DNA of 52,159 nucleotides from assembly GCA_013115135.1 (NCBI GenBank), contig JABANP010000383.1, forward strand, positions 1 to 52,159. The letters run 5' to 3'. Both the position numbers and the translations under genes were made by a program. The first letter of the stretch is position 1; every line of letters starts with the position of its first letter. A model generated the notes under the pieces. It worked only from the letters and a program-made list of their open reading frames with translations. It was not told where the DNA came from and did no database searches. Below, one piece after another: positions 1 to 11,930 of the stretch. The stretch comes from Perkinsus olseni. Its lineage: Eukaryota > Perkinsozoa > Perkinsida > Perkinsidae.

Positions 1-479
1 CAAAATTATTTGGCACATTTTTCGAGGGACCCTCCGGGATCTCGGCACCCATCAAGAGTTGTGGCCTGAAACTTTGGGGTTATACTCAGTAGGGTCCTAG
101 AAGGTATATCTATGAATTTCGTTTCGTGACTCGTCCAAGTTGGACCTGGCGGCGAGAAAAACACGAAATTAATTTGGAGGGCTGTATACGGGCCAAAGGT
201 TTCCGAGGCGTACGCTGAAATAGCTGCGTTTTCATACCATAACAGATGGCACGCATGCGCATACCACACTGCACGCATGTACAAGGCAGAACTCGGCAGT
301 CAGTGCGCATCAATCCTCAATACTCGGCCCGAGAATCTCGGGCACTCACCAATGAGCCTGGTCGCGCGGGTCGAGTTGTCTTGGCCGTTATTATCTGCTC
401 TTCAATGACGAGTCGTCATACTTGAGGATTTAATTATCTGTGATCGTTCAGGTTATCTCTTCTACCATCGGCCACTCCA
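1..479. other. Gene-free left edge
   Basis: No frame shows convincing protein features. The two minus-strand open stretches have low-complexity, arbitrary composition. The segment probably holds the promoter and 5' leader of the plus-strand gene that begins at 480, but I see no recognisable promoter element. Confidence 0.4.
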
Positions 480-1660
480 ATGGACCCATTCCTCTGCTCT
501 ACCGTAGCTCTTGAGTCCGCAGCTGTGAAGACCAGGTTCCGCCGTTACTTAAGTGATGACGGATTCCTCAATGATGTTGGTAGAGAGGTGTCGGCCTTCC
601 TCGGCAAGAGTTCGAGAGAGCTCACCTTCAACTGCCCCAGCAATACAGTCATGCTGCCGTACATCAGCTTCATGTTCATCAGGCGTGGTGTGCTGATGGT
701 GGTTCAGTATTCAGAGGAGGATATTGCTCTGGTCCCGCTCTTCAACCCGACTGCGACCCCGCACCTAACGCTCGCCAGTGGGGAGGGGTGCTTGTGGGGT
801 CATTGTTATGACCCTGATGGGGCCGAACTCTACGTTTTCGAGACCAAAGGAAGAGTTTTCGTGCTGAATGTGCACTCCCTCGCGGATGGCGTCTCCCAGC
901 GGACTCGAAGTGTCCTGTTTCGTGGGAATCCCATTGTGGGATGGCAGACTTCGTGAGAGGCTGCTCGATTTGCAGGGGCGAAATGGTATTTGTGGCGGGA
1001 CGCGTGTATCTAGCATGCACCACTTCGTATTTTCACGGTGAACCGCCCTGCTTGATCTGCTTTGATGCTGGAGATAGGTCTTCGGGGCTTGTTCGAGCGC
1101 AGGTGGTTTTTCGATTTGCGGAGGCGTCCACCCTCGAGCCACTATTGCTAGTTCTTGAAAGACGGCAGAGGGATAAATGTGTTCTGTCTGTCGCTTACTA
1201 TAAACGTAGTCGCGAATGGGTCCTTCTGAAGCTGCCGGTTACCCACCGAAGGGAGAAGCACCGGCCGTGTTCTCATGCTCGTGGCCTCTCGTACGACGCA
1301 ATTCTACGCTGGTGGAATGTCAGTTATTGAGGAGGAACCTCTTGCTAGTCTGCATTTCAACGGACATCGATGGATGGATGTATTATCGTAGCTTATGTGA
1401 TGAACGGGGCCGTGAGCTTGGAACGGCCCGGGCCCAGCGCAACCAATTCGAAGCCAGACAGACTCTCATCGCGGATGATGGTACATCAGGTCGATATTGT
1501 CTGAGGCTGTACTCAGCCCAGTGGACTGTGTGCACGCTTTCTATACTCGTGCTCGGTATCTCACGGACAGGAAAGTCTACAATTGGTTTTTTGATGCTGA
1601 AGATCGTTATGTTCATTCTGAGGAGATCTAGCTGGGCTTGGAGGTCTATCAAACGCCTGG
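480..1660 (+). CDS. Uncharacterised multi-exon or decaying gene
   Basis: I do not recognise the family. The first block starts at an ATG (480) and runs 158 codons with good coding character; a segment reading AELYVFETKGRVFVLNV resembles a beta-propeller blade. The reading frame then moves: 976-1240 continues in a second frame (GEMVFVAGRVYLAC), 1250-1389 in a third (GRVLMLVASRTTQFYAGG), and 1530-1631 ends in the same third frame (YTRARYLTDRKVYNWFFD, then EDRYVHSEEI and a stop). The first change fits a GT-AG intron at 953-975 (23 nt) or 917-975 (59 nt). The second change has no convincing donor and acceptor. The locus is therefore either an intron-rich gene with weak splice sites or a pseudogene carrying frameshifts. 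Similarity to beta-propellers is only an impression. Confidence 0.45.
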
Positions 1661-2181
1661 ATGCGGTCTCTGATCATTTATTTATCTCTTTCATTTATCT
1701 CATCTGACTGATTTAATGACTGTTCTCTCACGCCAGCTACCTTCCCACGTCGAGCTCTACTTCCTTTTCATTTTCTAACGGCGATTGTTGTGTTATAGTC
1801 TGTGATGAAAGAATGCCACATGCAGGAGTGAGGCCGCAATGCTACGGGGCACGAGAACAGGTTGAACACGGAAAGTACTGAGCGAGTATTTCTGTGGCAT
1901 AGCGGACTCCCTTTTTTGCGTGCTGCTTTTTTTTCAATTGCCGAGGGTATGTTAGTCGTTCGAGCGTCAGTTGCCCTTTATGAACCCCGAGCTCTTCTCT
2001 CATCCCCTCCGTACATGGAACCTACGTGTGCCTGTTCGGTATCGGCCAAGTGGTATGCATGCCTCTAAGATGCAGAAGGCAAAGATCTTGGATACATCCA
2101 GCCAACGTAGGGCACCTTCACTTGCTACGTTGGTATCACTCCCTCTAGTAGTAGCCACGGTCATCAGGTATTGCTGGTGTG

Positions 2182-3668
2182 ATGACCAAAGCAATAATGA
2201 AGTACAAGCCATCAGTTTACGGATGGTTCGGAAAGAGGACCTTCGGGGAGAACATCATCATTATCGGTCTACCGAGTAATCCCTTCTCTCATGGCTCTTC
2301 GGCATGAGCGCGTCCGTAGGTGCAATCGTATGGTTTGCTCTGCTTATACCCTGGGCTATGGACTGGAAACCACATCAGCTGCTCGGGTGGCGAGGTTGGG
2401 CTCATATGGGGCCTTACCTAGTTCCACAGTTCGTCAAAGGGGGCGAGTAGGACGGTTGCTGGCGTCCCGCTTCTTGAACTTGCCCGTCGTTGTTAGCTGG
2501 AAGGAAGCCATCAAGGCGCTTTCTCCAGTTGATGGCGAGGATCCGTTACTACTGGATGGTGAGAGGTAACAGTAGCGCGCGTCTCCCTATCCCACCCATG
2601 GCGCCTCGCAGAGCCTCCGCGCTCGTCGACCTCGAGTACGTAACGCAGCGTCGAGCAGCAGTTCGAGATATAGTACAACAATATGGCTTCGATGTAACGT
2701 GAGAGGAGTATAAACTATTCACGCATTTCTGTCCAGGTTCTCTTACCTGTTGTAGCTGACTTAGTGGCTCCCCCTGAAGAGGGACTGCGGATAAAGGCTA
2801 TCGGCCATTTTGGTAGTACTTGGGTCTGCGCTTGAAGCCTTCTGGTTCACTTCGAAGTGAGATGTCGTTCGTGCCGAAGAAGGGAAAGTCGATTGATTGG
2901 AAAGCATTCTCGCAGAGACCCAGCTTCGAGTAGCCATGGATGTGCTGTTCGCTGTTGAGCCCGAGGACAGGGTGGTTACACGACAACTGCTGGAGAGACT
3001 CGTCACCACTAATAAAGAACAGTGGGAGCGCTATCTCACATTCCAAGAGTAAAACCTTCGAGACCCCCACTCAAATGCTGAGCTCTTGCCGGCACAGGTA
3101 CAAGGCGTACATCCTTTTTAAGCTGCTCCAGAATAAGGAGAACGCAAGAGAGGTAGTGCAGTAGTTTCTGTCGGGGTCGAAGGCTGCCTGTCAGGCTGCT
3201 ACCATACCAGAGGTTAGACAGTTCATTGAGACGGGAGGGAAGTACGTACCCTACCAGAGCATCAACCCATTAAAAGCTAAGATGTATAGTAATAACGTTG
3301 GAAGAGTGATGCGAAGTCCAGCGCAGTTGGCAGGTTGTGAGACTCATGATACGCTCCTCAAATGTGCAAGGCTTATCAATCAAGCTGTCAAGGATGAGGG
3401 GAAGTAGTAGAGACCGGCGGGGTGGGAAGGGTATGTCGAATCTCCAGGCCGGAGTTGATGGTGAAGGCCTCACGGAAGCAGATTAGGGAGTCGCCACCTT
3501 TGGAACGGAAGCTGGACTATCGAACATTCGAGGTCATCACATCAGGTCATAGCGGGGTGGAAGAAGGTTGCCTTGCCGCGCAGCGGGAGGGGGGCTTGGT
3601 TGAATCCTCATCGGGAGAGTCCTGCTCGCAGGCACCGCGTCGTACGCAGCTATTCGTACACTGTTTAT
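2182..3668 (+). CDS. Uncharacterised multi-exon gene with an N-terminal membrane segment
   Basis: Family not recognised. Coding blocks can be strung together through short introns. The ATG at 2182 leads into YKPSVYGWFGKRTFGENIII. A hydrophobic helix follows (ASVGAIVWFALLIPWAMDW), then WKEAIKALSPVDGEDPLLLD, then a soluble part with ASALVDLEYVTQRRAAVRDI and VVTRQLLERLVTTNKEQWER. An in-frame TAG at 3163 is removed by a 42-nt intron (3153-3194, GTAGTG to TGTCAG) that keeps frame into AATIPEVRQFIETGGKYVPY. A further exon around 3463-3668 is acidic and Ser-rich. Where the gene ends, and whether this is one gene or two, is unresolved. A mitochondrial or ER membrane protein is possible, but nothing seen proves a role. 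Confidence 0.4.
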
Positions 3669-3737
3669 GATTCGAAGTTTGAAAATACGTAATTTGGAGA
3701 TGTTCTTTGGCACTGCTGTAAGGCGGCTCGTCCCTTA

Positions 3738-4240
3738 CATGTCGTCACCGCCTCTCTTCCAGTTGCGAGCCATCAGAGGCATCTGGATGGCCGAGCTCCT
3801 GCACAGGTTCGAGGAGCACATCATACAAATGTAACCTCGCACTTGCCGACCGTCCACAGAGGTTTTTCCTAGGTATTGGTATTACCACGATCCTAAAGCG
3901 ATGCTCGCTACATCAGCAGTGATGTGCGCCTTCCACTCGGTGGCCTATGCTTGGATCTTCCGTAACAACCCCTTCTGTGTGGCACCATTTATATGGCTGC
4001 GATTGGTCAACGACTCCACGGACGATGGCTACCGATTTTTCTGACCCTGTGCATGCGTGCCGCTCGAGTTTCTGATTGTCGAGGCCTCGTGTCAACTTGA
4101 CGGACGGGAATCTTCGTCAATGGGATCAGGACGGTACACCCATCTCCCCACCTGGAAAGTCCTGATGATCTACGGGTGGACACAGTGCAGAAAGCAGCCT
4201 TCAAACAGGAAGCAAACCTTAATACGGTTTCTCTGGCTCT
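3738..4240 (+). CDS. Small uncharacterised transmembrane protein, multi-exon
   Basis: The ATG at 3738 opens an exon encoding FQLRAIRGIWMAELLHRFEE. After an intron of about 30-50 nt a second exon reads FPRYWYYHDPKAMLATSAVM and then AYAWIFRNNPFCVAPFIWLR, a hydrophobic stretch long enough for one or two membrane helices. A third block near 4095-4160 contains NLTDGNLRQWDQDGTPISPP. I do not recognise the family. The aromatic-rich, short membrane design resembles small respiratory-chain subunits of alveolates, but that is only an impression. It may be continuous with the locus upstream. Confidence 0.35.
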
Positions 4241-4420
4241 AAGCGTTTGCTACTTTGTGTGGTATATTGGCCTAGTTTCTTTCATGTCTGCTCGTCGGCT
4301 TGAACGGGTGATACTCGCCACAGAGTTCGGGTTCAGATCGATCAAGTTGATCGAGTTGCGTGCATCGAGCACATGCCGCGTTGCTGAGTAAAGCAGTACT
4401 GCGGGCTGCAACCCTCTCCT

Positions 4421-4800
4421 TTGCTCTGCCTCAGTGACTTCATGAAGAGGTTCCTGCCGTCCTTCAAGTACCATAATGCCAGCCTCGAGTTCAAGTACAC
4501 CTCAGTGGATGAGGCAAAGGGCTCCAAGAAGCCACAGCAAAAAGACCAACAGCAAGGAGAGGGTGCTAACCTTAGGGAGGGTCATCGAGATTTGAAGGGA
4601 AAATGGCACGGCTTTCATCAGGCTCCACCCTTACCTGAAGGACTCGACGTCCACAAGGACGTTGTTATTATAGACTTCAGTCGAGTCCGCCTCGTGACTC
4701 GCCATTATCGCCCACTTAATACTTTTGTGTAGATGATAACCACCGGCAAGTGCTGGGACTTCACCTCTACCCTCAAGCCAGCCTTCTAGCACAGAGGATA
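4421..4800 (+). CDS. Possible mitochondrial ribosomal L51/S25/CI-B8-type protein
   Basis: The exon at about 4436-4640 encodes DFMKRFLPSFKYHNASLEFK followed by a Lys/Gln-rich stretch. The pattern of a short helix, then F-x-x-x-N-x-x-x-x-F/V, resembles the core of the L51/S25/CI-B8 thioredoxin-like domain found in mitoribosomal mS25 and mL43 and in the NDUFA2 subunit (established family knowledge, recalled rather than searched). Later coding-looking pieces (DVHKDVVIIDFSRVRL, and a block ending near 4785) may complete the gene through introns. The start exon probably lies upstream of 4436. Treat the identity as tentative. Confidence 0.3.
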
Positions 4801-4938
4801 CTCCGGCTCGACAGAGAGCGTGACATATTGCAACGTGAATGATCGTCATGATGTGGTGGTTGATTTGGTTGTTTCTTGGCACATTCTCCTTGAGTGCGAA
4901 CAAGTTCCACTTCAATCAAGCCAGCAGTCATTGGCGTG

Positions 4939-5980
4939 ATGTCGAGTGAATCGCGCCGAGAGTCAAGCAGGCATAGAGATCGGTCGAGGGATCGCAGCCG
5001 AGAGTAGAACGCCTCTCGGGTATGCGCTGTTAGCGAATCCTCTATTGTCAGTCGAAGGCGAGAGCGCAGTACGGACGGCCGCGATGAGAGGCGATGGAAA
5101 GATGCGCGGGACGGAGTCACCGGTCGGAGTGGCTCGGGGGCAAAACCGGGTAGGATTCTCCGTTGTGCGACGTCGCCGAGGATGCTCTCAGGCATACGAG
5201 AGAGCACTGGTGAAAGGTTTGAACGGAAAGTGAAGCGGAGGTGAGCAGTTGTCCGACTGGGGCCACGCTTGACGTTGCATAATCGTCCCTAGTGTGAAAC
5301 TTTCGTATGTCTTCAGATTGGAAGAGGAAATAAATCGAAGGGTGGAGGATGGGCTGAAGGATGAGGAGTTTCAGAAGGAAATAAGACAGGCAGTTGACGA
5401 GGCTCGATCCAGTGCAAGAAAAAAGATGGTGGGGGAACGAGCGTTGTAACGTGATGGTATGGCAACGCCGTCTCAGCTGGAGGAAGTTGAGGCCGAGAAG
5501 GTATCGATCCAAAAGGAGTTTGATAAGAAGCTGGAAGCTGCTAAGGAGCCTGCTTCTCAGAATGAATCAACTGTTGAGGAAGCATCTAGGGTGTAGGGAG
5601 TACATCCGGAGCCATTCTCCCCTACGAAAAAAAACGTCTTGAAGACTCAGTCTTCCTTTTTTCTTTCAGGAGTGTCACCAAAGTGCAGGAGTCCGAGGCG
5701 GAAGCACTACGAGTGAGATATCATTTTCTCGCGTCGCTTGACTGAAATTTGACTCCTCGTCATCTCTGTTCAGAAAGAGAAGAAACTTGAGCGTCTCCGC
5801 AGGATAGCAGAGGAGAGAGAGAAGTACTCTATCGAGGATGGCTCATTCAGACTCTCCGTTCTCAGGCGAATGCAGAGTGGCCTGTCGCCTAAACAGGCAC
5901 CAGCAGCAGCGACCAGTAGTCGGACAAAATCTAATTCTGGACCGAGTATTTCGTTCTCGTTGAAGAAGCCGGGGCGGTGA
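4939..5980 (+). CDS. ARGLU1-like SR / Glu-rich coiled-coil protein
   Basis: Six exons fit one protein: 4939-5003, 5052-5240, 5317-5428, 5477-5592, 5670-5712 and 5774-5980. All introns are GT-AG; those at 5004-5051 and 5429-5476 are both exactly 48 nt and remove in-frame stops. The N-terminus is an Arg/Ser domain (SRRESSRHRDRSRDRSR). The C-terminal half is a charged coiled coil (LEEEINRRVEDGLKDEEFQK; KEKKLERLRRIAEEREKYS) and the end reads ISFSLKKPGR. This order and the SFSLK-like tail match metazoan and plant ARGLU1, a nuclear protein linked to Mediator and to splicing control. Identity is inferred from recalled family architecture. The model starts at the ATG that begins the RS stretch. Confidence 0.7.
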
Positions 5981-6059
5981 CAGTCGTGGTTTTCACTCTC
6001 TGTTTTCATGGTTATCATGGGATTGTGTTATACAGCATTCTATAAGGGATGTCGGGGCA

Positions 6060-6790
6060 TCGAGCGGTCGAGCGCGTGATCATGAGGTATCATTAATAAT
6101 GGATGATAGCATCACGTGTTTCATTCGGGCTAACTAAATATCGCAAGAGAGAACTCATCGTTGAGTTGCCAGCATAGCGGCATCAAGTCTAAGCACACTG
6201 GCGACGGTGCTGAACTTTGAACCGGCACGCACACCACCTGTTGAGTCCGAAGTGTCCTCAAGAGTATCCCCATAACCTATTCATCCGTAGGACTTCAAAC
6301 TCAAGCAGAACTGCCTTCGATAATGAGACGTATCCAGTACAAGCAAGCCACGAACCAAAATATCAGATCGTTCAGAAAAGGGCGAGAACTGATCATTCTG
6401 CTTGTTTCTCGTGAATCGTAAATCGTTTTCGTACATACCACCTGAAAATGGAATCACGTCGGCCCGTTACGACACATCTCTCGCTAACCTCGGTCAACAT
6501 CCTACTGTATAATTCCAACACAAATACCAATGCTTTGCCAACTTGAAAATGCCATGTCTTGATGCGCTTGCTGCTCTTCTATTACTCTGCCGCAAATTTA
6601 GTAGCAAGGTCATCCATACTCCATCTCCGCTCTCCACACTGATTAACATACTCCATGAAGATTCCATGCACGGCCGGCCAGCACTGGGGACGAGGTTCCG
6701 CGCGTGGAAAGTCCCTCAGTGCACCGAGGGTCCATGTACCTGGGGTAGGAAGTGGTGGGAATCAACCAAATATATCCTCTAGTTTTTCTG
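6060..6790 (+). repeat. Dispersed repeat, copy A (probable retroelement coding fragment)
   Basis: This segment matches the reverse complement of 31105-31860 along most of its length. Short anchors include TTCGATAATGAGACGTATCC here against TTCGATGATGAGACGTAGCC there, plus shared AGAACTGATCATTCTGCTTG and GGAAGTGGTGGGAATC. Indels of roughly 100-200 bp separate the two copies in the middle. One frame gives TQAELPSIMRRIQYKQA here and TQAELSSMMRRSQYKQA in the other copy, with several differences at third positions, so the ancestral sequence was probably protein-coding. Both copies are now broken. Confidence 0.7.
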
Positions 6791-6976
6791 TATTCAACCC
6801 GCTCGCTTGGCAAGCGTATCACCCCTGCCCATTTTCAACGTGCCTAGGCGTGAGAGACAGCCACCCAGTGACGCGCTCGCCTACGGTTTCCTGCACTTCA
6901 CGGGAGTGATCAGCAGAACACAACCTTTCGGGATTGTAGTAAAAACGCACACAATGACGCCCCTCGGTAGTGTCGA

Positions 6977-7500
6977 TCAGGCAACACCGTAGTCATTTGA
7001 ACCAAGTAGCACGTTGCCCAGCCGACAACTGCGCTGTGGCCCCTCTTTCTGGTCGCCGCTGCGGCTCCACGTCCCCGACGCCACATCCCTTATTTTGACC
7101 GACCGTCTAAACATGGACCTAATCATTGTTTCACGACGGAGACCACCCACTCTGCGTGCGTAATCTACATGCACCGACTGACTAGTCCTCCGTTAACAGC
7201 AGTCAGAAAAAAGGTTCACCAAGCCCTCCAGTGCCGCAGGGCCGACGGTCAACCCGAAAGCCAGACTGTCGCACTTGAACTCCTCCCCCCACGCGAAGAA
7301 AAGTTGCTGACCGTTCGTGATGCGTAAGCGGTAGAACGCCTTTGTGATGTCTAAGAATGCGAAGGACTATCGACCCCGATTGCGTAGCCCACATAATATT
7401 CTCAGACCTCAGACGTCGCAGCCAGAGTAGCTTGGCAACGGTAAGATAGCGTTCCAGACTCGGGCGTCGCTGCACGGGCTGACCTTGGTAGTCTTTGCCT
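6977..7500 (-). pseudogene. Degenerate reverse transcriptase fragment
   Basis: Reading the minus strand from 7500 downward gives a broken reading frame. One part is clearly reverse-transcriptase-like: FLDITKAFYRLRI, then FFAWGEEF, then LAFGLTVGPAALEGLVNL. These match the first catalytic-Asp block and the FGL-x-x-GP block of retroelement RTs. The expected Y/F-x-DD box is ruined: after a stop the sequence reads VHVDYARRVGG. Several stops and frame changes interrupt it. The class is uncertain; a Ty3/gypsy-like or related LTR element is plausible. Confidence 0.65.
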
Positions 7501-7754
7501 CGCCCTGTTTAACTGGGAAGATTACGATTGTCGGCCTGTTTATGCACTGATATGCTGACGCATACATACGAGGTCTTCAGGAAACGAATTCCACCAGACT
7601 TCAAAACTGCCGCGACAGGCAGCCGCCCTTCACTCTCGATCACAGACGCACCCGACAAACGGTGGGCAAGCACTGGAAGCGTACCGTCATCGACAGACTT
7701 TCGGGGGTATAGTTAGGCCCTGACCCGCGGGTAACGTCGACCGGAAGTTCTTAG

Positions 7755-8530
7755 ATGCTACCGGAAGGGCTTTTGTCTGAGCGCAAAAACAAGCAGGACT
7801 CCTGCTGCAGGAGTGTCGCCAGAACCATGGGTCGGACCTTCACTGGCTTCAGGGCGCCGCTCTTGGAAATCATCCACACAAGTTTTCTTCTGGGGGTCCA
7901 CGAACGACTTGCCACGCAGCATGGTCAATTGAACAGGTGACCGGTAGATCAACTTCACCATGCTACTAGTGACGAGGGACACAGTTTTCCGTCCGCGACA
8001 GGCCGTCCTTCGGACGAGGACACGATCGGCTGATGGTGATCATCATGGTCAGCGTGGAGATTATTGAAATAGCTTTCTACGTGATGGACACTTCGAAGGA
8101 AAAATTTAAGGAAAGTTACTTCTCATTTCTACAATTTTCCAATATTGTGGCAGACATCAACGAAGCTTGTGCGCTTCCGCTTACCTTTTCAGTATCCAGA
8201 GCGTAAAGGAGGTCCACCCGGTGGACTCCACCGTAAATCCACGGCTCATGCCGAGACGCTGGGTGGCCGCATGCTAAGCATGTATCTCGCGATGAGCACC
8301 TGTAGACGCCATTGAGAGGGATACCGACTACTGGGGCAAATCTACGCTGCAGCGCTCTCTTGTATGCAGCCCGTATCAGATATGATATCTCCATTCAGTT
8401 CACATGAGTTGATCAAATAATGATTATCAGGGCTTCGCCGACTCAAATAAGGGCAGCAGCCAGCAATGTCAGTGAGCGAAGTGAAAGAACACGGCCGTAT
8501 AGCTCTTCTACGGCATGAAGAAAGAGTCAC
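7755..8530 (-). pseudogene. Retroelement gag-like remnant with zinc knuckle
   Basis: Minus-strand fragments upstream of the RT remnant have gag-like character. One 92-codon open stretch (8116-8394) contains CSSRDTCLACGHPASRH, a cysteine/histidine cluster resembling a retroelement zinc knuckle, and is preceded in frame by the helical piece EELYGRVLSLRSLTLLAAAL. Stops interrupt the upstream part. Order and strand agree with the RT fragment downstream, so the two probably derive from one element that has lost most of pol. Confidence 0.45.
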
Positions 8531-8604
8531 AACCTGCCCACTCCCATTATCTCGAACTCATTCAAAGCAGCACTCCTTTGTTAACTACAAACAATTCATA
8601 CAGG

Positions 8605-11600
8605 TCATGAATTGAAATGGCGAACTTTCGAAACTGGTATGAACTCCTCATCTTCTTTCTGGCACCACCATCGTGGTATACCATGCTCAGTCTTATCGAA
8701 GACATCACATCGCAGACCGAAGCGCTCCACGGAGTGAACGATGTCGGACTCACGCCAACACTCCCACAGGGCTGGCCCTTGACAAGCAACTATCCTGAAC
8801 TGACACATGAACTGCCATAAGCTTACCTCGACCGTGGAAGTCATAGGAGAATTTTCGGCCCTCCTTTCTGAGCGCCACGCAACCGTACTGCTCCTCAGGG
8901 TGGGCCAGGCTGTCGCCGAGAAGATCCCGTTGGCACATGCACTGCTCCTGATGCGCTGTTGGTATAGAATATACCTGCGAAACAGCTAAGCAGAAGCGTT
9001 GTTGTGCCATCATACTCTTCACCCACTCCTGTCTTGTCTCCCGCATGCAGTGCTACTCCTGCTGTGAAAACGCCATTGCCGAGCCACCCTAGGTTTAAGA
9101 ACCCATCGAAGGAAGCCACAAACTTGAACCAGTGCTGGTACTCCTCTCCAGCGAAGAAGTCCAGGTCGAAGACGTATGGTGGGTGGTTGGCCGTCATCAG
9201 CATACCGTCTTCCTTTGCGTTGGCCATGACATCCTCGAGAAACGCACTGTTCCGCAGCTTGTGTCCGAAGGCCTCGTTGTAAAGTGAAATCACTGCATCC
9301 AGGTGATTCACGCGCCCGCCAGCGACATGTATAACTTGCGAGAAGAGGAAATAGGTCCCTTTGGCCAGCATGGCGGTCACTGGATCAGCATGAGAAGCAT
9401 CGATTGGGAAATATTGGTCCGTGTCTAGCCGCATGGTGAAGCGTGATGATCGTAAAGCCGGATGCTTGAAGACAGGACCCGACTCGAATAAGCACACTTG
9501 CCTATATCCCAGCGGCCGTGGATGAACTGCGCTCTTCGAACTCATCGAGAGGGGGTCATTCGATGCCTCCGAAGAAGCGGTACGAACGAGACCGTCAAAC
9601 CCGGAGTATTTTTGTGTCATGAACCATATCCTGTTCATAGACGCAGTCACCAGGGCCCTGCGCTGTGTCCTAGACAGACTGGTGTCATAGAAAATCACCA
9701 CAGGGTGATCGAAGGCGTAGTTGAAGCGCTCCCATAGTAGCTCGAGGGCGAGCGCTAAGTCATTGACATGCCTCGAGCTGTTGCTGGTGAGGTAGTGGAT
9801 AGTCATGTTCGTCGTGTCGCCGTCACTTATATCGCACAGAGGTCCTCTCATCGGCGGCAAACACTCGCAGTAGCCGTCAACGCATAGGGCACGGCCGTCC
9901 AACATCCTTAGGCCGGCACTCTTCCTCCATCGGAACTCCGCAAGGTGGTTACGCTGCGGCCTCGGGTCATCCTCGCTGAGAGCGGTAGCTGTTTCTAGTC
10001 GTCTATCCGAGTCGAAGAAGGCCGCCAAGGGGTGGCAGTAAAACCCCATCTCCCATAGGGTTCCGCTTTCTGTTATCGGACGATCACCCAGTAGACCATC
10101 CAAGACAAACACTGCTATGCTGAATTCAACGTGGTGAAGAAGGTAACCAAGTTCTGTTAGTTTCGCTTCCAGAGCAGCAAGGCTGCACTGTTGTGTCCAA
10201 TTGCCGTTGCCAGTGGTGGTCGTCCAGTCCGGCGTCTTCCGTATCGTAGACCCCGCGAGTGGATCGAAGGGGAGGTACAGTACTTTCACGCCTTGATGGT
10301 GCAGTACCATATCATGCAGCAACAAACAGTTGTGCAAACGAGGGTCGATGTACAGCATGTCCGCAGAGAAATAATGAAGGCTTGCGAATGCCGAGCGCGT
10401 GTACTTGAAGACCTCAGTGTGAACATCCGTTCTTGCTCTATAGAATGTTTCACTGAAACCAAGGCCATAGTAGTGCTCAACCACCCCGCAGTAGGTAGTC
10501 TTCTGACCATCGGTGTCGCAATAGACGTTCATGTGACGGCTCTCGCCCCTCGACGATCTCTCATGTGCACGTCTTGGAGGGTCGTAGCCATCATGAAACG
10601 CCTCGGTGTAATTCTCATTCGGATACCCGCTGACCAAGCTGATCAGTACCCCAGAAAGCTTGGCGCGCCGCGAAATTCTCTCCAGGACTTCCTCAGGTGG
10701 AATGCGGGGAGCGTGTGAACCAGCAATATCCCGATACCCTGCCGAACTCGGGCCAGTATATCCCCCTACTGCGCGCAGCGCTAGGCATCTTTTGCTGGGC
10801 CGTACCAGGGACCTCATAGGTTTTGATATGAAGTCCGTGAAGGCATACTCGGGTACCAGAAGAGAAGCAGCAGCTTCTAAGTTTGACGGCGTACTGTGGC
10901 AGGGCCGTCGTTTGATGCGCTCGTTCAGTCTGTGGACTTGATACGATGCTAGCAGTGATAGGAGCTCCTCTCTGTCAACCTCGTTGCCAAGCATCGACCG
11001 GAGCTCTCTAGCCACTCCGAGCGGTAGTTGGGCGAAGATGGCATCGAGTGTTTCGGCCGACTTCTCCAGAGACCCCATTATGGCTAGGACGCTTTGAGAG
11101 ACCTCTCGAGCATAGAAAAGCTCAGAGTAGTGGCACATGCTCTGTAATGAGGGCATTGATCTTGATACGAAGTAATAGGCATCCAACACTTGCCGAGTCG
11201 CTGCTTCTAGTGGACTATTGAGGAAGGACGACTGGGCCTGGACAAGGCTGAGGATACTCAGGGCTGAAGCAGAAAATATCATTGACGGTTGATCCGAGCA
11301 GAACTGTACGAATGCCGTCGTCATACCACTCCAATCGTAACCCAGGTTCAATTTATTGACAACACTGCACTGTGGGAGTCGGGCAAGCTCTGTGTTATCT
11401 ATAGTGCAACTATGTATACGTAAGTGCCAGTGGAGACCTACACACATGTGTAGGCCTTCGTTGGTGGTCCATCCGAATGACAGAGGCGGGAAAGTTATAC
11501 GATTCATGATAAGCGAAGATGATGATGACGATATTCTATAAACTACCAAATAGTGCTGCTGCTGATGGTAGTAGTACTGACAGCGCATAGGCCGCGGAAC

Positions 11601-11660
11601 GCTAATACTGTGCCAAGCTGATGCCAGGATGATGATGCTGATAACAACAGTGAGACACAT
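8605..11660 (-). CDS. GT15 (KRE2/MNT1)-like glycosyltransferase, type II membrane protein
   Basis: A 921-codon frame begins at ATG 11660. It opens with a signal-anchor helix (LTVVISIIILASAW), typical of Golgi type II enzymes. A long Asp/Cys-containing middle follows, with an EGF-like knot (CVDGYCECLPPMRGPLC). The C-terminal third resembles GT15 alpha-1,2-mannosyltransferases: RFTMRLDTDQYFPID (compare the R-x-D-x-D block), LAKGTYFLFSQV, HPPYVFDLDFFAGEEY (compare F-E-I-V-D-L-D-F-F) and NLGWLGNGVF. The frame then changes; the last exons (about 9028 to 8605) encode HPEEQYGC, FSYDFHGR and, after a GTAAGC intron, PALWECWRESDIVHSVERFG to a TGA at 8605-8607. The splice near 9029-9056 is either 28 nt or about 82 nt. 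The protein is much longer than fungal KRE2, so added domains are likely. Confidence 0.6.
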
Positions 11661-11930
11661 ATAAGGGATGTCGTCGACAAGGTTTATAGTATCATAGGGA
11701 AGAGCTCATGGTCAAACACAGGCAACGACATCATCAATACCAAAACACCGGCAATGACCACAGGGTGCAGCAGAAGTACAACCGCGACTTGTGCACATCA
11801 GACTACGATGGCTACGTCCTACTCAACTCTCGCGCGCCCCAGATTCGGTAGTCGGCCATCAGTGAGGTGACGGCGTCTTGGGTTGATCGACGAAGGGGCG
11901 GCGCGGCAGAGCTAGTCGTAGTAACAATCA

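Noticed and set aside
5005..5007. In-frame TAG (and a TAG at 3163-3165 and TAA at 5447-5449) suggesting stop-codon reassignment
   Set aside because: Each is removed by a well-formed GT-AG intron (48, 42 and 48 nt) that restores a coherent reading frame. Other genes end at TAA, TAG and TGA as usual.
10191..10718. 175-codon plus-strand ORF
   Set aside because: It is the antisense shadow of the glycosyltransferase exon, which has clear domain features on the minus strand.
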